Below are positions 23,085-34,815 of a stretch of DNA of 64,000 bases, in pieces. The position numbers were made by a program, and so were the translations under genes. The DNA is from Primula veris (Eukaryota > Streptophyta > Magnoliopsida > Ericales > Primulaceae). The stretch spans positions 6,483,992 to 6,547,991 of the forward strand of contig OY821746.1 of NCBI GenBank assembly GCA_963682055.1, given 5' to 3'. The first letter of the stretch is position 1, and each line of letters begins with the position of its first letter. The notes under the pieces were generated by a model. That model was not told where the DNA came from. It did not search any database and saw only the letters and a program-made list of their open reading frames with translations.

Positions 23085-25461
23085 TATATGATACGTCCAA
23101 TTGTATGTATTATGATACTGATTAATACTACTATATTTGTCTTGTTTAAAGTATCTTAGTCTACAACTTATAACTAAAGTTTTTGTCGTTTTGTTTATTG
23201 GGATGCGGATATTAAGCGAGTCAAGTATGCAACAAATGATGATTGATAGTTAGGTAATATCTTTCAAACCATCTACCCAGAAATCAAGGTTCAGTTATCA
23301 CCTAAACCATTTTTATTATTTTTTAAATTAAAGAGAATTGCAGATTTTTAAAAAATAAATTAAACGGATCAATATATTAAAAAGAGACAAATCCTCGTGA
23401 CGAAAAAGTAATAACGAATTACAGATTTTGTTGGACAATACTAAATTGTTGATATGTAAGCTTTATGAATAGAGGTATTTCGCCAAACTAGTTTAAGTTC
23501 AAATGCTCCAACGCAATCAATATTTTGTCCGCGTTCTCTCCCCCACCTCCGCTTCTTTCTCTCATCTCATCTCCACCCCTCTCTTGATCGTTATATTAAT
23601 TGTGCCGTTTATTCGAGGTCCAAATCGAACTTAAAAAAAATTATGCCTCAAAGTCATCAACTAATTTGTTTTAGCTCCTTATCACTTAAATTGCAATACA
23701 ATCTATTTACTAATTGTAAGTATACAAAATTATGAGAACTTCTATGAAGATTTGTATTGCAATTTTTTTTTTATTAAAAAATTAAAAATAAAAGTGCTCC
23801 GTCTTATTTGAATTGTAGAGAACAAAAATATATTTGTTTTAATAAATTTAGATATTATTAGTATTCATTTGAAACTAACAGCTCCGTAAGAAATTATAAT
23901 GAAAACATATATGGCCATGGTGTAAATCACTACAATTAAACCAATAATGTACAACAAGAAAATCTAATGGTGAAAGTGAACTTTTACAAACGTGGAAGAC
24001 CTACTGACTTTTGAAGTGTCGGAAGAGACACTATTGGATAGTGATACGGGTCGGAAATGACTAAGACGGGAAATAAAAACAATAATATTCTACAATTTTC
24101 ATTAGTTTTGTGAGTCTAAACTTTGATCCCAAGATTATAAAAAAGAATTGGAAAAAAATTAGAATATAGTAATTATGACTCATATTTTTTTTAATATTAT
24201 ATTCATAATTTATAAATTTAAATACATATAATATGTGTGTAAGTTTCAATGTTTGTATAGTTGCAGTGCCATGTCCTAAAAGTTTATAATTTGGCGTGTC
24301 GGACTACACACATGTACCTATTTTTGTATTGCATAGCACTAAAGATATACAGTCCCAATCAACTATGTGGTTCAAAACGGATGCTTTGACAATTAGAGCC
24401 AGCTGCCTGTAAATATATTTAATTATTTTACGGTATTTATGCTTTGTCTACATACGATTTAATAAATAGCGATCGGAGTAGCTAAATACATACTATCGGA
24501 AGGCCACGACACACACCATATTATAATTACTCATATTCGTTGGCTTCACCCCTATGAATAGTGCACGTTTATATATCGAGGAATTAAAATATAAAAAGAC
24601 ACAATCATTACTTTTGTCTTTATGATAAAAATGTATTTTCTGTCCTTCTTTTTGGTAAAGGGATGATTTAGTAAATGCAATATAATTGTTAATCATTTTA
24701 GGTCGTGGATGATTATTAACCTTAGACATTTGGAAAAATAAAATGTGACTAGTTTCTTTTTCCGTGTGCATGTGTAGTGTGTGTTTTTGTCAATGCAATT
24801 TAAACGTAAGTACAAAATACTATTTTGTCTTCTTAGTAAAAAAGAAGAAAAAATTAAATTTGAAAAAGTAGACCAAGTAAAACCCGGAGTAGTGTTGTCT
24901 TGTTTAACTAACAAAACGTAAACTCACATTGTAAAACAGTGAAAGCCTTTAAATTCCCACCGTAATAATCGCCGGCTCACGTGACAATATTAGCCGGTCA
25001 ATTTTTCCATTTGAATATGTCTTTTCTTCTTTTATAGGGCAAATACGAACTATATAACTACTCGTTAAATTAATAAACTCTTTTAAACAATATTTTTTGA
25101 TCTTGATTTGTGTCAGTGTAAAAAATTATTAATTTCAATAAATTAATAAGATAATAAAATTTTAAAAGATCTTTAATAATATAAATATTTGGTCCCAACA
25201 AAATCTTAAATTAATGATTCTTTAAAATGACAAATAGTATTATAACGATTTATTAAAATATGATTCTATAGTCATTTGAATTTTCTTAATATTTAAATCT
25301 AGTTAGATCTTATTTCTAACTTTGTTTATTGCGTCCAAAAGCTCTTGTGTTGTGTTTGATGTCTGCACCAAAAAATTATAAAGTTCTATACGCGATTAAA
25401 CAATGAATTGTACTACTTTTATTCAATAATGCTCAATGTACAGAGAGTACGATCATTGGAG
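23085..25461. other. Gene-free AT-rich spacer
   Basis: No exon series, RNA gene or defined transposon end was found. Open frames on the minus strand (24061-24914) are low-complexity and carry no recognisable motif. A G-box-like CACGTG occurs near 24979. Confidence 0.5.
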
Positions 25462-26442
25462 CACTACAACAAACTTAAGAATTATGGATAATATTTGTGG
25501 AGTCAATCAAATTTTATCTCTAAATGATAACTTTTCGTGACAAAAATAATATTTTAGACACAAAAATAAACTTTTTGTCATCAAATTTAACTTTTAGGCA
25601 CATAATTTGAATTTTTTTTTGTCTTCAAAGACAATCTCATACGAACATAAGACGACGATTAAAATTTGTCTCTAAATAGTCTTTGAAACGAAATTAAATT
25701 GTCTCATTATGTTCGTATGAGATTTGTCTTTGAAGACAATTGTAACGACCCGGCCTAACGGACCGAACCGTCACGCCCGTATCAACAATATTATCCGTTT
25801 TGGCACAACTTCTCAGGAGGGTCACCCATCTTGGTACTACTCCAAGCTAAGCACGCTTAACTGTGGAGTTCCGTCTTCGCTATTGTGTCGCACGGCTTTA
25901 AAAGGCCTTGTCTTCGGGCACGTCGTCCTTCAGGGGTCCACACACATGCTAGTCCCCACGTTTTCGGCCAAATAGAGGCACTGATACCACCTGTAATGAC
26001 CCGTCCCCACGGACCGGACCGTCACGCCCGTATCAACAATATTGTCTGCTTTGGCACAACTTCCCAATAGAGTCACCCATCCTGATTTTACTCCAAACTA
26101 AGCACGTTTAACTGTTGAGTTTCATTCTCGCTATTGTGCCGCACGATTTTAAAATGGCTTGTTGATATGAAATGGATCTTTAAGCTTATATACCACACGA
26201 ATACTCTCATATCTGGACGATGTGGGACTGACGCACAACACCGCACCATAGGAATTCTTTCATGGAAATCTGGGTCGTCACAACAATTTTTTTTTCAAAT
26301 TATATGTCTAAAAGTTAAATTTGGGGACAAAAAAATTATGTGCGTCTAAAATATTTTTTTTGTCCCGAAAAGTTACCATTTGAAAACAAAATTTGATTGT
26401 TTCTAAAAAAAATTGTTCATAATTCTTAAGTTTGTTGTGGTG
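25462..26442. mobile_element. CACTA-ended foldback MITE, split by a Cassandra insertion
   Basis: The left end CACTACAACAAACTTAAGA and the right end TCTTAAGTTTGTTGTGGTG are inverted repeats, and similarity continues about 150 bases inward (for example the arms with TTTTGTCATCAAATTTAACT and AAGTTAAATTTGGGGACAAA). A second, inner hairpin (CTCATACGAACATAA against TTATGTTCGTATGAG) lies at about 25620-25735. Removing the inserted 542 bases and one 5-bp duplication leaves a 434-bp element. Flanking triplets are GAG and AAG, an imperfect target duplication. Confidence 0.8.
25741..26282 (-). mobile_element. Cassandra-type TRIM retrotransposon (5S rRNA-bearing LTRs)
   Basis: Terminal-repeat retrotransposon in miniature, no protein coding. 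ACAAT is repeated directly on both sides (25736-25740, 26283-26287). On the minus strand the 5' LTR is 26282-25992 (TGTGACGACCC to GGGTCATTACA, 291 bp), followed at once by a primer-binding site TGGTATCAGTGCC (25989-25977), near-complementary to initiator tRNA-Met. A short internal part follows, then a 3' LTR at about 25905-25741. Both LTRs hold a 5S rRNA-like segment: GTTAAGCGTGCTT (A-box region) and GTAGTACCAAGATGGGTGACC-type C box on the minus strand. The 5' LTR also has GTCCCACATCG and GTATATAAG. The 3' LTR lacks about 117 bases of its U3 part. Confidence 0.9.
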
Positions 26443-29400
26443 AAGTTATGTCGGCTCATAAAGGGCAAAGAGTCATTGATCAAATTCGTGGACGTTCCAG
26501 GGACCATTCTGCAGTGTCTGAGAAGGTCAAGTGATCAGACGTATCTAACGTATCTAATATCATTATTAGTTTATTATACGGTTTAATGTGTAACAAAATT
26601 TATATTTATATTAGTAACTGAAATAGTGTATTTGCTTTTACTAATGAGTTTAACGAGCATTATTAGTAATTTAAAATGACTTAATTTATTTTATGAACGA
26701 GTATATTTATTGAATCGATAAAAACCTCTATAAAATAATTATTATTAATTTATAATTAATAGCTCTCTAAATTAATAAAATTTCATGGTACCAATATTAT
26801 TAATTTATAAATGTTTTACTGTAGAAGGTGAAAACAACCATAATTATAATCTATTTATTTATCACACCATAAATTTGTTTCATATTGCATGTATCATATT
26901 TGTCATTTGTTTTCCATCCATATATAAGTGATATATATTTGTTGAACATGGTGAATTTGAAGTGTAATAATTCTCTTAGGAGTTACATTAAGTTTTTTAA
27001 CTTGAAATTAATATGAAAAACAACAAGATTATTTATAGTAAATCTCGAAACTGAGCATTTATTTATAAGGAACACCATAGTATATATGGTTATCACTATA
27101 TACGGCACACCCATGCAATCAGGGTTTCTCACAGTAAACTCATAATTTTGAAAAATAAATTTTTTTATTAGTGTTTTTCATAATAATTTATATATACGGT
27201 ATTTTGGTAACATATTAAATATTTTTTTTAGCAAGCCTTTCAAAATTATATATTTTTAGTGCAATAAAATACCATGATTTTTTATGTGCACCAACTTATC
27301 ATGTTGACACGTAACACACATCTTAAAAAATAAAAAAATTAGTGGTGAGTGCAAACAAAATTTATAAAATAATTTTTGGTGGTTTGTATTTTAATTGAAG
27401 TGGGTATACTGAAATTGTGTAATAGATATTTAATTGTTCGTATATATCTATTATTTAATATACGTTTGGTTTTTTCAGGTTTTTTTTAATATTTTTTTAT
27501 CTTCGTGTCTTAATCTTTTTACTTGTTATAACTTGATTTTTTAAATTTAACTTTTGTATCTTTTTGGTTTATGTTTTATTAATTTTCTAGTCAATTTTGA
27601 AATTGTGAAACTTTCAACACATGATTGTGCACGTGACATAAGTTTTTTTGGGAGTTTGAAAAGAAAGTCGAAATTGAGCGGGAAAAAAATAGAAATTAAA
27701 TACATTTTAATCAAGAAAATAAGGTAAACAAGTGAAGAAAAGATGGTATGTGTTTGTACTTTGAAAAATATTATGCGTTTTTATTAATTGTGACAATATC
27801 ACATATTTGATCTTGGTTTCGCTTACAGAGGGGAAGGAATGTAACAAAAACGTAAGTGTGTTATTTTCAAAATTAAAATGTTTACAGTGTACAAATTTTT
27901 AATACGATAAGATATAGTGGCGTATGAACTTCTAAAAAAATGGGTTGGAAGCAATGGCGGAACCAGAACTTTAAAACATTTGGTTAAAATATTGACAAAA
28001 TAAAAAAATTAAAATTAAGAAAAACGAAACTGCAAAAGGTCAAACATTGTTACTTAATTTACAATCGAGTCATATGGTCACTCATATCTTGAAAGCGATG
28101 CATAATAACATCGTTCGACAAACTTTCAAATATATCATTTTTAATATAAACTACTAAATCATATAAAAAAGAAAAAAAAAATCAATGAAATTAACTAGTT
28201 AAATAAGTTACAAAGTGAAATAACAATTTTATTCTAAATAAACTAAAATAAGTCAAACAACCCAACTTAATTAATACGTGTAAATAGCAAGCTAGACATT
28301 CTGTAAACAAACTATTAAACAACTACCTAATTTAAAAGTCACAACTGATTTATAAATGTTCTATTAAGAATTTATCTTAATAAAAAATTAACTAAAATTT
28401 TCCTAAATTTATACAGTAATAAACTTTTTCTAATAAAAATCTATTAAAAATTATCCTAACTTTTTAAAGTAATTAATAATTGTTAAGCAAATAAGAATAG
28501 AATCAATAAATTACATTAAATTATTAATTTTACAAACTAGTTAACTAGTTAGGATAAAAAAAAGACTAAGAAAGAGGAAAAAAACAGTTGTGGCTCCAAC
28601 CTACCGTGTGTTGGGAATAACATGTATAACTAGTCATCGTATAAGAGAGTGAGTTTGAGCTTTATTAGTGTTAATGTCATCGGTTGTATATATATAGAAT
28701 TTTGTGTATGTATAATACTAACTCTCTGTTTAAATGGAATGATAATTTTGTAATTAACTTAATACCGCATGTCAATTTTGATAAATTTTATATAAAAATC
28801 AGGGTATCAGCCGACCGCCTAACACCATGCCAGTTCCGTCTATAGTTGGAAGAGAGTTGTAGAAACCCTAACTTAGTACTAAATAAATTCCTGCACACTT
28901 TTGGTGCCTGCAGGGTAATCGAATGGTCGAGACTCGATACACCGACAATTTTATCAATAATACTTTTGGAGTTATGAAAAGTAATTTATATTTTGGATGA
29001 AAAGGTATGATTAATCTTCACCACCCTTTGCCATTCTTTTCTAAGTCAAACTTTTGAAATCAACCTGTCAAAAAGAGTAGGAAAATAGGTTTGATATGAT
29101 TTTGTTATTGTCGGTTTGAAGAAGAAGCTGGGAAATTAAAAGAGAGTTCTTAGTTGATGATTAAAAGCAAGGGTGGTGTTGGTGTATAGTGGAGTTGTCA
29201 AAAGAAAATGGTAATTATGTTAATAGTGTCACGAGCACTTTTGTCTAATATTTTCCCTTTTTATCTGGCCCACACTTTTTTCCTTAAAGATTTGTGTGTG
29301 CTAATATAGGGTTTATTACCCATTGTAATAACTAATATCAGATAATAATTTGATAAAATGCAACAGTTAAGGGTATTGATCATTTTCAAATAGGTTCTTC

Positions 29401-29671
29401 TGTATCATATACTCCTATGATCATTTTCAACCACCGCAACCTTATTTTGGTTCCTATGAACATATGTAGGCTCCTATGCATCAAGTCCACACCAATCAAA
29501 TTCATAAGTGAACAAATGTGTATTCCCATAAAATCATGCATATCTTTAACTTAAGACTACTGGAGGGAAGGCACTTCTAAGAAGCCAACTTAGCTTTTTT
29601 CACTTTAGAATCAATAAAAGAACATTTAAAATTATTGGAACCCGTACCCTTATCCATTAAAATGCCTCAAG
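26443..29671. other. Gene-free AT-rich spacer
   Basis: Nothing coding was recognised. Runs of A/T dominate, with no open frame above 60 codons. A region near 28800-28960 is less AT-rich (GGTATCAGCCGACCGCC; GGTCGAGACTCGATAC) and may be an old repeat, but no ends could be set. Confidence 0.5.
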
Positions 29672-29980
29672 TAAGGTGAGCAACACATTTTAAACAAATA
29701 ACACGATCTATGCACAAGTTATGTGAGATAATAATACTCAACACTCTCTCTCACTTATGGGTTGAACTAAATCCGAACGGGCCCAACAAGTGTAATATAA
29801 CGTCCATTCTGGAATGGGGGAGGTGATCCAACATCACTTGGGACTAACCGGGCTCTGATACTATATAGAATCTCATAAACTTAACCACTAAAAATCCGCA
29901 TAACAAGTAAGGTGAGCAACACATTTTAAACAAGTAACACGATCTATGCATAAGTGATCTGTGATAATAATACTCAAAAA
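29672..29980 (-). mobile_element. TRIM-like retroelement with ~75-100-bp direct repeats
   Basis: AAGTAAGGTGAGCAACACAT, TTTAAACAA(A/G)TAACACGATC and TATGCA(C/T)AAGT occur in both 29672-29742 and 29906-29978. Between them, on the minus strand, lies TAGTATCAGAGCCCGG (near 29853-29868), close to the tRNA-Met primer-binding consensus TGGTATCAGAGC. The inner part is only about 110 bases. This layout fits a small LTR element on the minus strand; exact ends and a target duplication were not established. Confidence 0.55.
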
Positions 29981-30632
29981 AACTCATTAAAAAAAGACTT
30001 GGAAAATTTGTTGCAGTAATATACGTTTAATAAAGAATTTAACTCCCTAAGCCACCTAGTAACAGTAATAATAGTATTATGAGAATTCATAATCTCATTA
30101 TCATGTTTGCCTCCATTTTAATAAGTCAAATTATCCAAAGATAAAAGAAAAAGAGTGAAATCACCTAACTGTAAGTTGATTTACACATGATACTATGATA
30201 GTGACTCTCAAAAGCAGAAAAAAAAAAAAAAGAAGGACTAATCAAACAAGCTTTAACGAAGACAGATGCCTCCTTTACTTTGTTTCATTCCAAACGGTCA
30301 AGAACTTTCCAACTTAAAAAAAAGTAAAAGATTGTTGGTAAAAAGTTGAACCAAAATATTCATTCTACCTTTTATGAGGGTCATCTAACTAGACGGTGCG
30401 TGATTTATGCATTGTGGGTTTATTTTATTTTATTTTTTGGTTTTGACGTTTGATTTGACAATCTATGATCTCAATTCTGAAAGAAGCCCCATGGAATAAG
30501 GGAGAATCATTATTCATTGGTATATAAAAACAAAATCTTGTTTAACATTTTATAGATATAGTATATTAGATCATATAACATTAAAGTTAAAAGTTAAAAA
30601 GATTAAAAAAAAATCATTAACATATGTAGTAG

Positions 30633-30990
30633 CATCATATAACATATGTAATAATATTTAAAATTGCTTTTAGGTCCGAGTTTTTAACAATTAAATTTCA
30701 CTTATATGTATTTTTTTATTATTTTATCTAAACTTAAGGAGAAGCGTGCTCCACTTTTTATCGTTTATTAATTTGTCCCCTTGGTTCGGTAACAACCGTA
30801 TGTATGTGATAATTAACTTATGTATATATTAACATTTAAAAGTGTTTTAGAATTCGAGTTTTTAATAATTGAATTCCATTTTTATAGCTTGCCCCACCTT
30901 TTATGGGTTATTAATTTGTCCCCTTGTTCGGTAACAACCAAAACGATTTTCTTTGTTAATAAATATGCATGTGATAACATACGTATGTTG
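30633..30990. repeat. Two-unit diverged tandem repeat (~180 bp)
   Basis: Both halves contain TTTTAG(G/A).TTCGAGTTTTTAA, then TTATTAATTTGTCCCCTTG and TTCGGTAACAACC in the same order and orientation. Confidence 0.65.
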
Positions 30991-31011
30991 AATTCAGATA
31001 TTGGTATATAA

Positions 31012-32575
31012 CATATTGACATAGTCCCACAACAACCAAGTTTCATTGGTTTTATTACTACTCAAAAATTCGTGATAACTAACTTCCTTTTTCAGCTCAG
31101 TAATAGTATGTCTGTTTTTTTCTTCGAATGAGCATTTTAACCAACTCTACTTTCTTTATCAGCTAAGCATTTTAATCAACCTATTTTACTGGCCCTTTAT
31201 AATATAATTTAATATCCTTAAACTCTCATCGCGAAGTTCTATTTACTAATCTTTTTTTTTCCTAGCTAGCTACGTAAATACTCAGAAATATATTGTGTTA
31301 AAATCTCTCATATCATGAGTTAAGAATAGTATAAGTGCCTTCATAAAAACTGTGATTACATGAAAAAGAATAGCTGTTACGAAATTTTTCGTTGAACTTG
31401 ATGTTCCCCATTTAAATAGGTCGATAACTTGACAGTTTGACATGTAAAGATATTTGCATGAGTTATAATTAGTAGAACTTAATATTCATCTCTAAAATGT
31501 AAAATTGATTCTTCTGCCTTGGTGTTATCTACCATTCGTATAGTTAAGAGTTCATTTATTCCAAAAAGTAACTTCGTAACTCATTATTAATCCAACACAG
31601 TGCCTAATAAAATGAAGGACATGTATGGCATACAAGGAACATTTTCCTCCATTACTTAAACAAAAGTCTGGTTCTTGATAAGAGAGGCAAATATAAAATA
31701 GGGCCAATATTAAGAATGTGTCTGTATGTAGGTAAGAAAACTGGCGCCTCTACCACTACTTTTGTACACATTTTTCTTTCTTCGTTTGTGTAATATATAT
31801 ATATATATATACTGTTACCGAAACTACAATTTAGCAAGTTAAGGTGCAGGTCAATGGTTGATGATCTAGAGGGAACATTGTAACTAAGTCTAATGAGATT
31901 TTGTTTTTAGTTCGTCCAAAATTATATTTCACCTTTCCATTTGAGAGTATAATTGGTTTTTAGTTGCGCAAAAGCCATCATTTAATAGGTTTAGCAATCA
32001 GTAATTACTAATAAGCCAGCGTCATACTTACTTATTAATATATACAAACTAAAAAAAAAGTTGAGTCTGTCAAATTTTGTCTAAATTTTCCAAAAATACT
32101 CTCAATCTATTTTAATAATTATCAATGTACATAATCTAATTAATTAACAATTTATGCTCATTATATTTTACTATTTACGGATGTAGTCTAAATTAATTAA
32201 CAATTCGTTTTAACATGCATAACTACAATAAATGATACAAAATTTGAATATCATGTTCGAAATAAAATATATTACGAGATTTATACCATTACGCGTCTCA
32301 CGCGGAATGCGTTGATAACTTTTACTAGTATATGTACAAGGAAGTTTCCATGAGCAAATTTTGTTGTTCTAATATTAACATTGTACAAGGAAAGCCTTCT
32401 TAATCTGTTTAAAAATTAAGGAACTTACCGAAATAAAATAAAATTGAGCAAGGATCAATGTTCAACAAGACGAAGAAGTGGTTCATGTATGCTTTGCTTT
32501 CACATATGAATTGCATAAAAATAAAGGATTATCATAACAGTTAAGACCATCTTATGTAAAACATTCTGGATGACA
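31012..32575. other. Gene-free spacer
   Basis: No gene recognised. Contains a short TA microsatellite at about 31793-31811 and a palindrome-rich patch near 32290-32330 (CGCGTCTCACGCG followed by CTAGT). Confidence 0.45.
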
Positions 32576-32586
32576 ATTGACAACCA

Positions 32587-32709
32587 TTTTTTTTATAATT
32601 AATAATCCTCATTTGGAGTTAACCTGCTTCACAGACGTTAGGGTTCGAACCCTGATGGTGATCGTGGTATACTCGGATACCAAACACTTAGACCAACCAC
32701 TTTTGCTCG
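32587..32709 (-). mobile_element. tRNA-derived SINE with 11-bp target-site duplication
   Basis: ATTGACAACCA flanks the element exactly (32576-32586 and 32710-32720). Read on the minus strand it begins with GTGGTTGGTCTAAGTG, an A-box-like pol III element. The B box GGGTTCGAACCCT follows about 45 bases later, and the 3' end is an A-rich tail next to the target duplication. About 123 bp, non-coding. Confidence 0.8.
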
Positions 32710-32720
32710 ATTGACAACCA

Positions 32721-33378
32721 CTACAAAGAAAAGAAAAATATGCAATCAAAAGAAGTTAGAGACGAAAGATTTTACTGGAATTAGACCAACAATGAAGTTT
32801 TTGGTCTTATTTTGCCCTGCTTAAATTGCCGTTTTTATGTGATGGCTTTCATGAGAAGTTAATCAAAACCAATCTATGGCTACTAGCTAGATAAGAGTCA
32901 TGCAGATGATTAGGTTTGAAGTAATAACGAATAGGAATAAATAGTATTGGGAACTGGTGAAGTGCATGAAATTTAGATTTTGTTTATACTATCTGTAGCA
33001 GTCAAAAAGAGAAATTAATGCCATGTTCTCTGCTTTTAGCTCCCACTTGGCGATATATTAATATATACTCATATTTATATATGTATGCTATATACACATG
33101 TCATATGTGTATATTTAATTAAAGATATATATACAACATAATTTTGCTGTTGAAGTAAAGGGCCAGTACTCCTTTTGAAAAGAAGAAGTAGGGCGTTGAC
33201 TTTATATGCATAAAATTGTATGATTGGTATATATATTTTTCTACAACAACAAAAAAATGTACATCCTAATTCCTAACACCTCACCAGAGGGTGTAAGGCA
33301 GATAAAGGCTAGGATATCGGACGTAGTCACCATATAGAGTAAACTGATTATGGGGTAGTCAGTTAAATGTGATTTTTC

Positions 33379-33409
<31 letters not shown>

Positions 33410-34815
33410 GTTTAAAGGCAATAGAGCAAACTATTACAATAACAGTGCTTATTCAAGAGCTGCAACTTTAAATCGATAAGGTGAAGGAACATAAAATGAA
33501 AGAAATAGTGAAACAAAGCAAAAACCAATATGACGCAAGCCTTAAGCTAGTACAAGGTTTTGTTTTTCTGCAATTAAAGTGATAAGAATGACGCGAGCCT
33601 GAACCACAAGAAAGGATCGGAGGAAAAAAAAAAAAGTGGCTTGGGTTGAATGGATTTCATTGAAACAAGTCAGGACCTTTCGGCTCACAGTTAGAGCAGT
33701 CACAATTGGGTAAGGTACATAGCCCATTTATGTTAAATATACCGATCTGCATCTAATGTTTCTCACCGCAGTTTCATGCTATATCCAAAATTAGAATTCG
33801 CCTAATGTGCTAGTTATATTTATCTACCTTTACTCAACAAAACTTAAATAACAATACTATCACACATGTTGAGAGCATTAAATGTGGTATAATTCCGTTT
33901 ATATATTTTAATTAGGATCTCTAACTCGTGCCCCAGGACATAGGTTTATGAAACATTAATGTCAAGATATATATTAAAATACATATGGAAACAAAGCTAT
34001 TGGAGAATTGTTTACAAGGAAAAAGTGTTTTTTTAGTTATTTTTTTTTCCAACACAAATTTAGAATCTAGGTTGCACAAACAATTTTAGAATTTCGTGGT
34101 TGCGTAAGCTCAAGTTGTACTATCGTGATTTTCATTCTTTAACATCACACATCGGTTTCTAATGAGTGAATAAACATAATAAAGATTTACTAAAACGATA
34201 TAGTACAAGAGCTTACAGCTAAAGATTTTACATGTGAAGCTTCGGCAACTGTTTGCAGGGTCTGCATATGGACTTTGCTATTCTAACCTATCAGTCACTA
34301 CCATCAACACTACATGTCAGACGAAAGATGAGTGTCCCACTAGAAAATGTAAAGAGAATGTTATAGGCTATACTCTCAGAATATTTGACAAGGTAGTGAC
34401 TAATAAACTGCTTAATTTCCCCCTGCGATAGCTACCTGTGTATGAGAAAAGATCATGGTTATCTTCTACATAAGATAGTACTCGATAAGAAACAAAAGCT
34501 TTTATCTCAACATGTCCGAATAAATCACTGAAATTTGCCACAAAACGAGGATCCATTTTCGGATGCTAAAACTTTAGGGGTCTGACGTCTCCATCAAACG
34601 CTCACAAAGTCCTGTGTTGGAACTGCTATTGAATAAAGTTTAATTTAAATTTTCTAAAACGACATAACACAACGATAATTTCAAATTGACAAATTTCAAG
34701 GACATTCTTTTGTGGTTACCAAGAAACAGAGCATAACAAGGAAGGTTAAAGCTTTGTCCAGTATATGAAACTTACCTCGTCAAGGAAGATCTGTTGATTT
34801 GCTAGAAGGGTAAAG
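32721..34815. other. Spacer before the PHD gene
   Basis: No gene recognised. A poly-A plus CA run lies at 33379-33406, preceded by a moderately GC-rich patch (33280-33360) that may be an old retroposon. The last 150-300 bases are probably the 3' UTR of the minus-strand PHD gene. Confidence 0.45.

Noticed and set aside
25800..26150. 5S rRNA genes on the minus strand
   Set aside because: The 5S-like segments are diverged, occur once in each LTR, and lie between a primer-binding site and target duplications. They are the 5S-derived part of Cassandra, not functional rRNA genes.
32640..32709. A tRNA gene on the minus strand
   Set aside because: The B box is good but no cloverleaf or acceptor stem forms, and the 11-bp target duplication plus A tail mark it as a SINE.
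33280..33406. Retroposon with A tail and CA repeat
   Set aside because: The A run and the moderately GC-rich patch are suggestive, but no target duplication or internal promoter boxes could be set.
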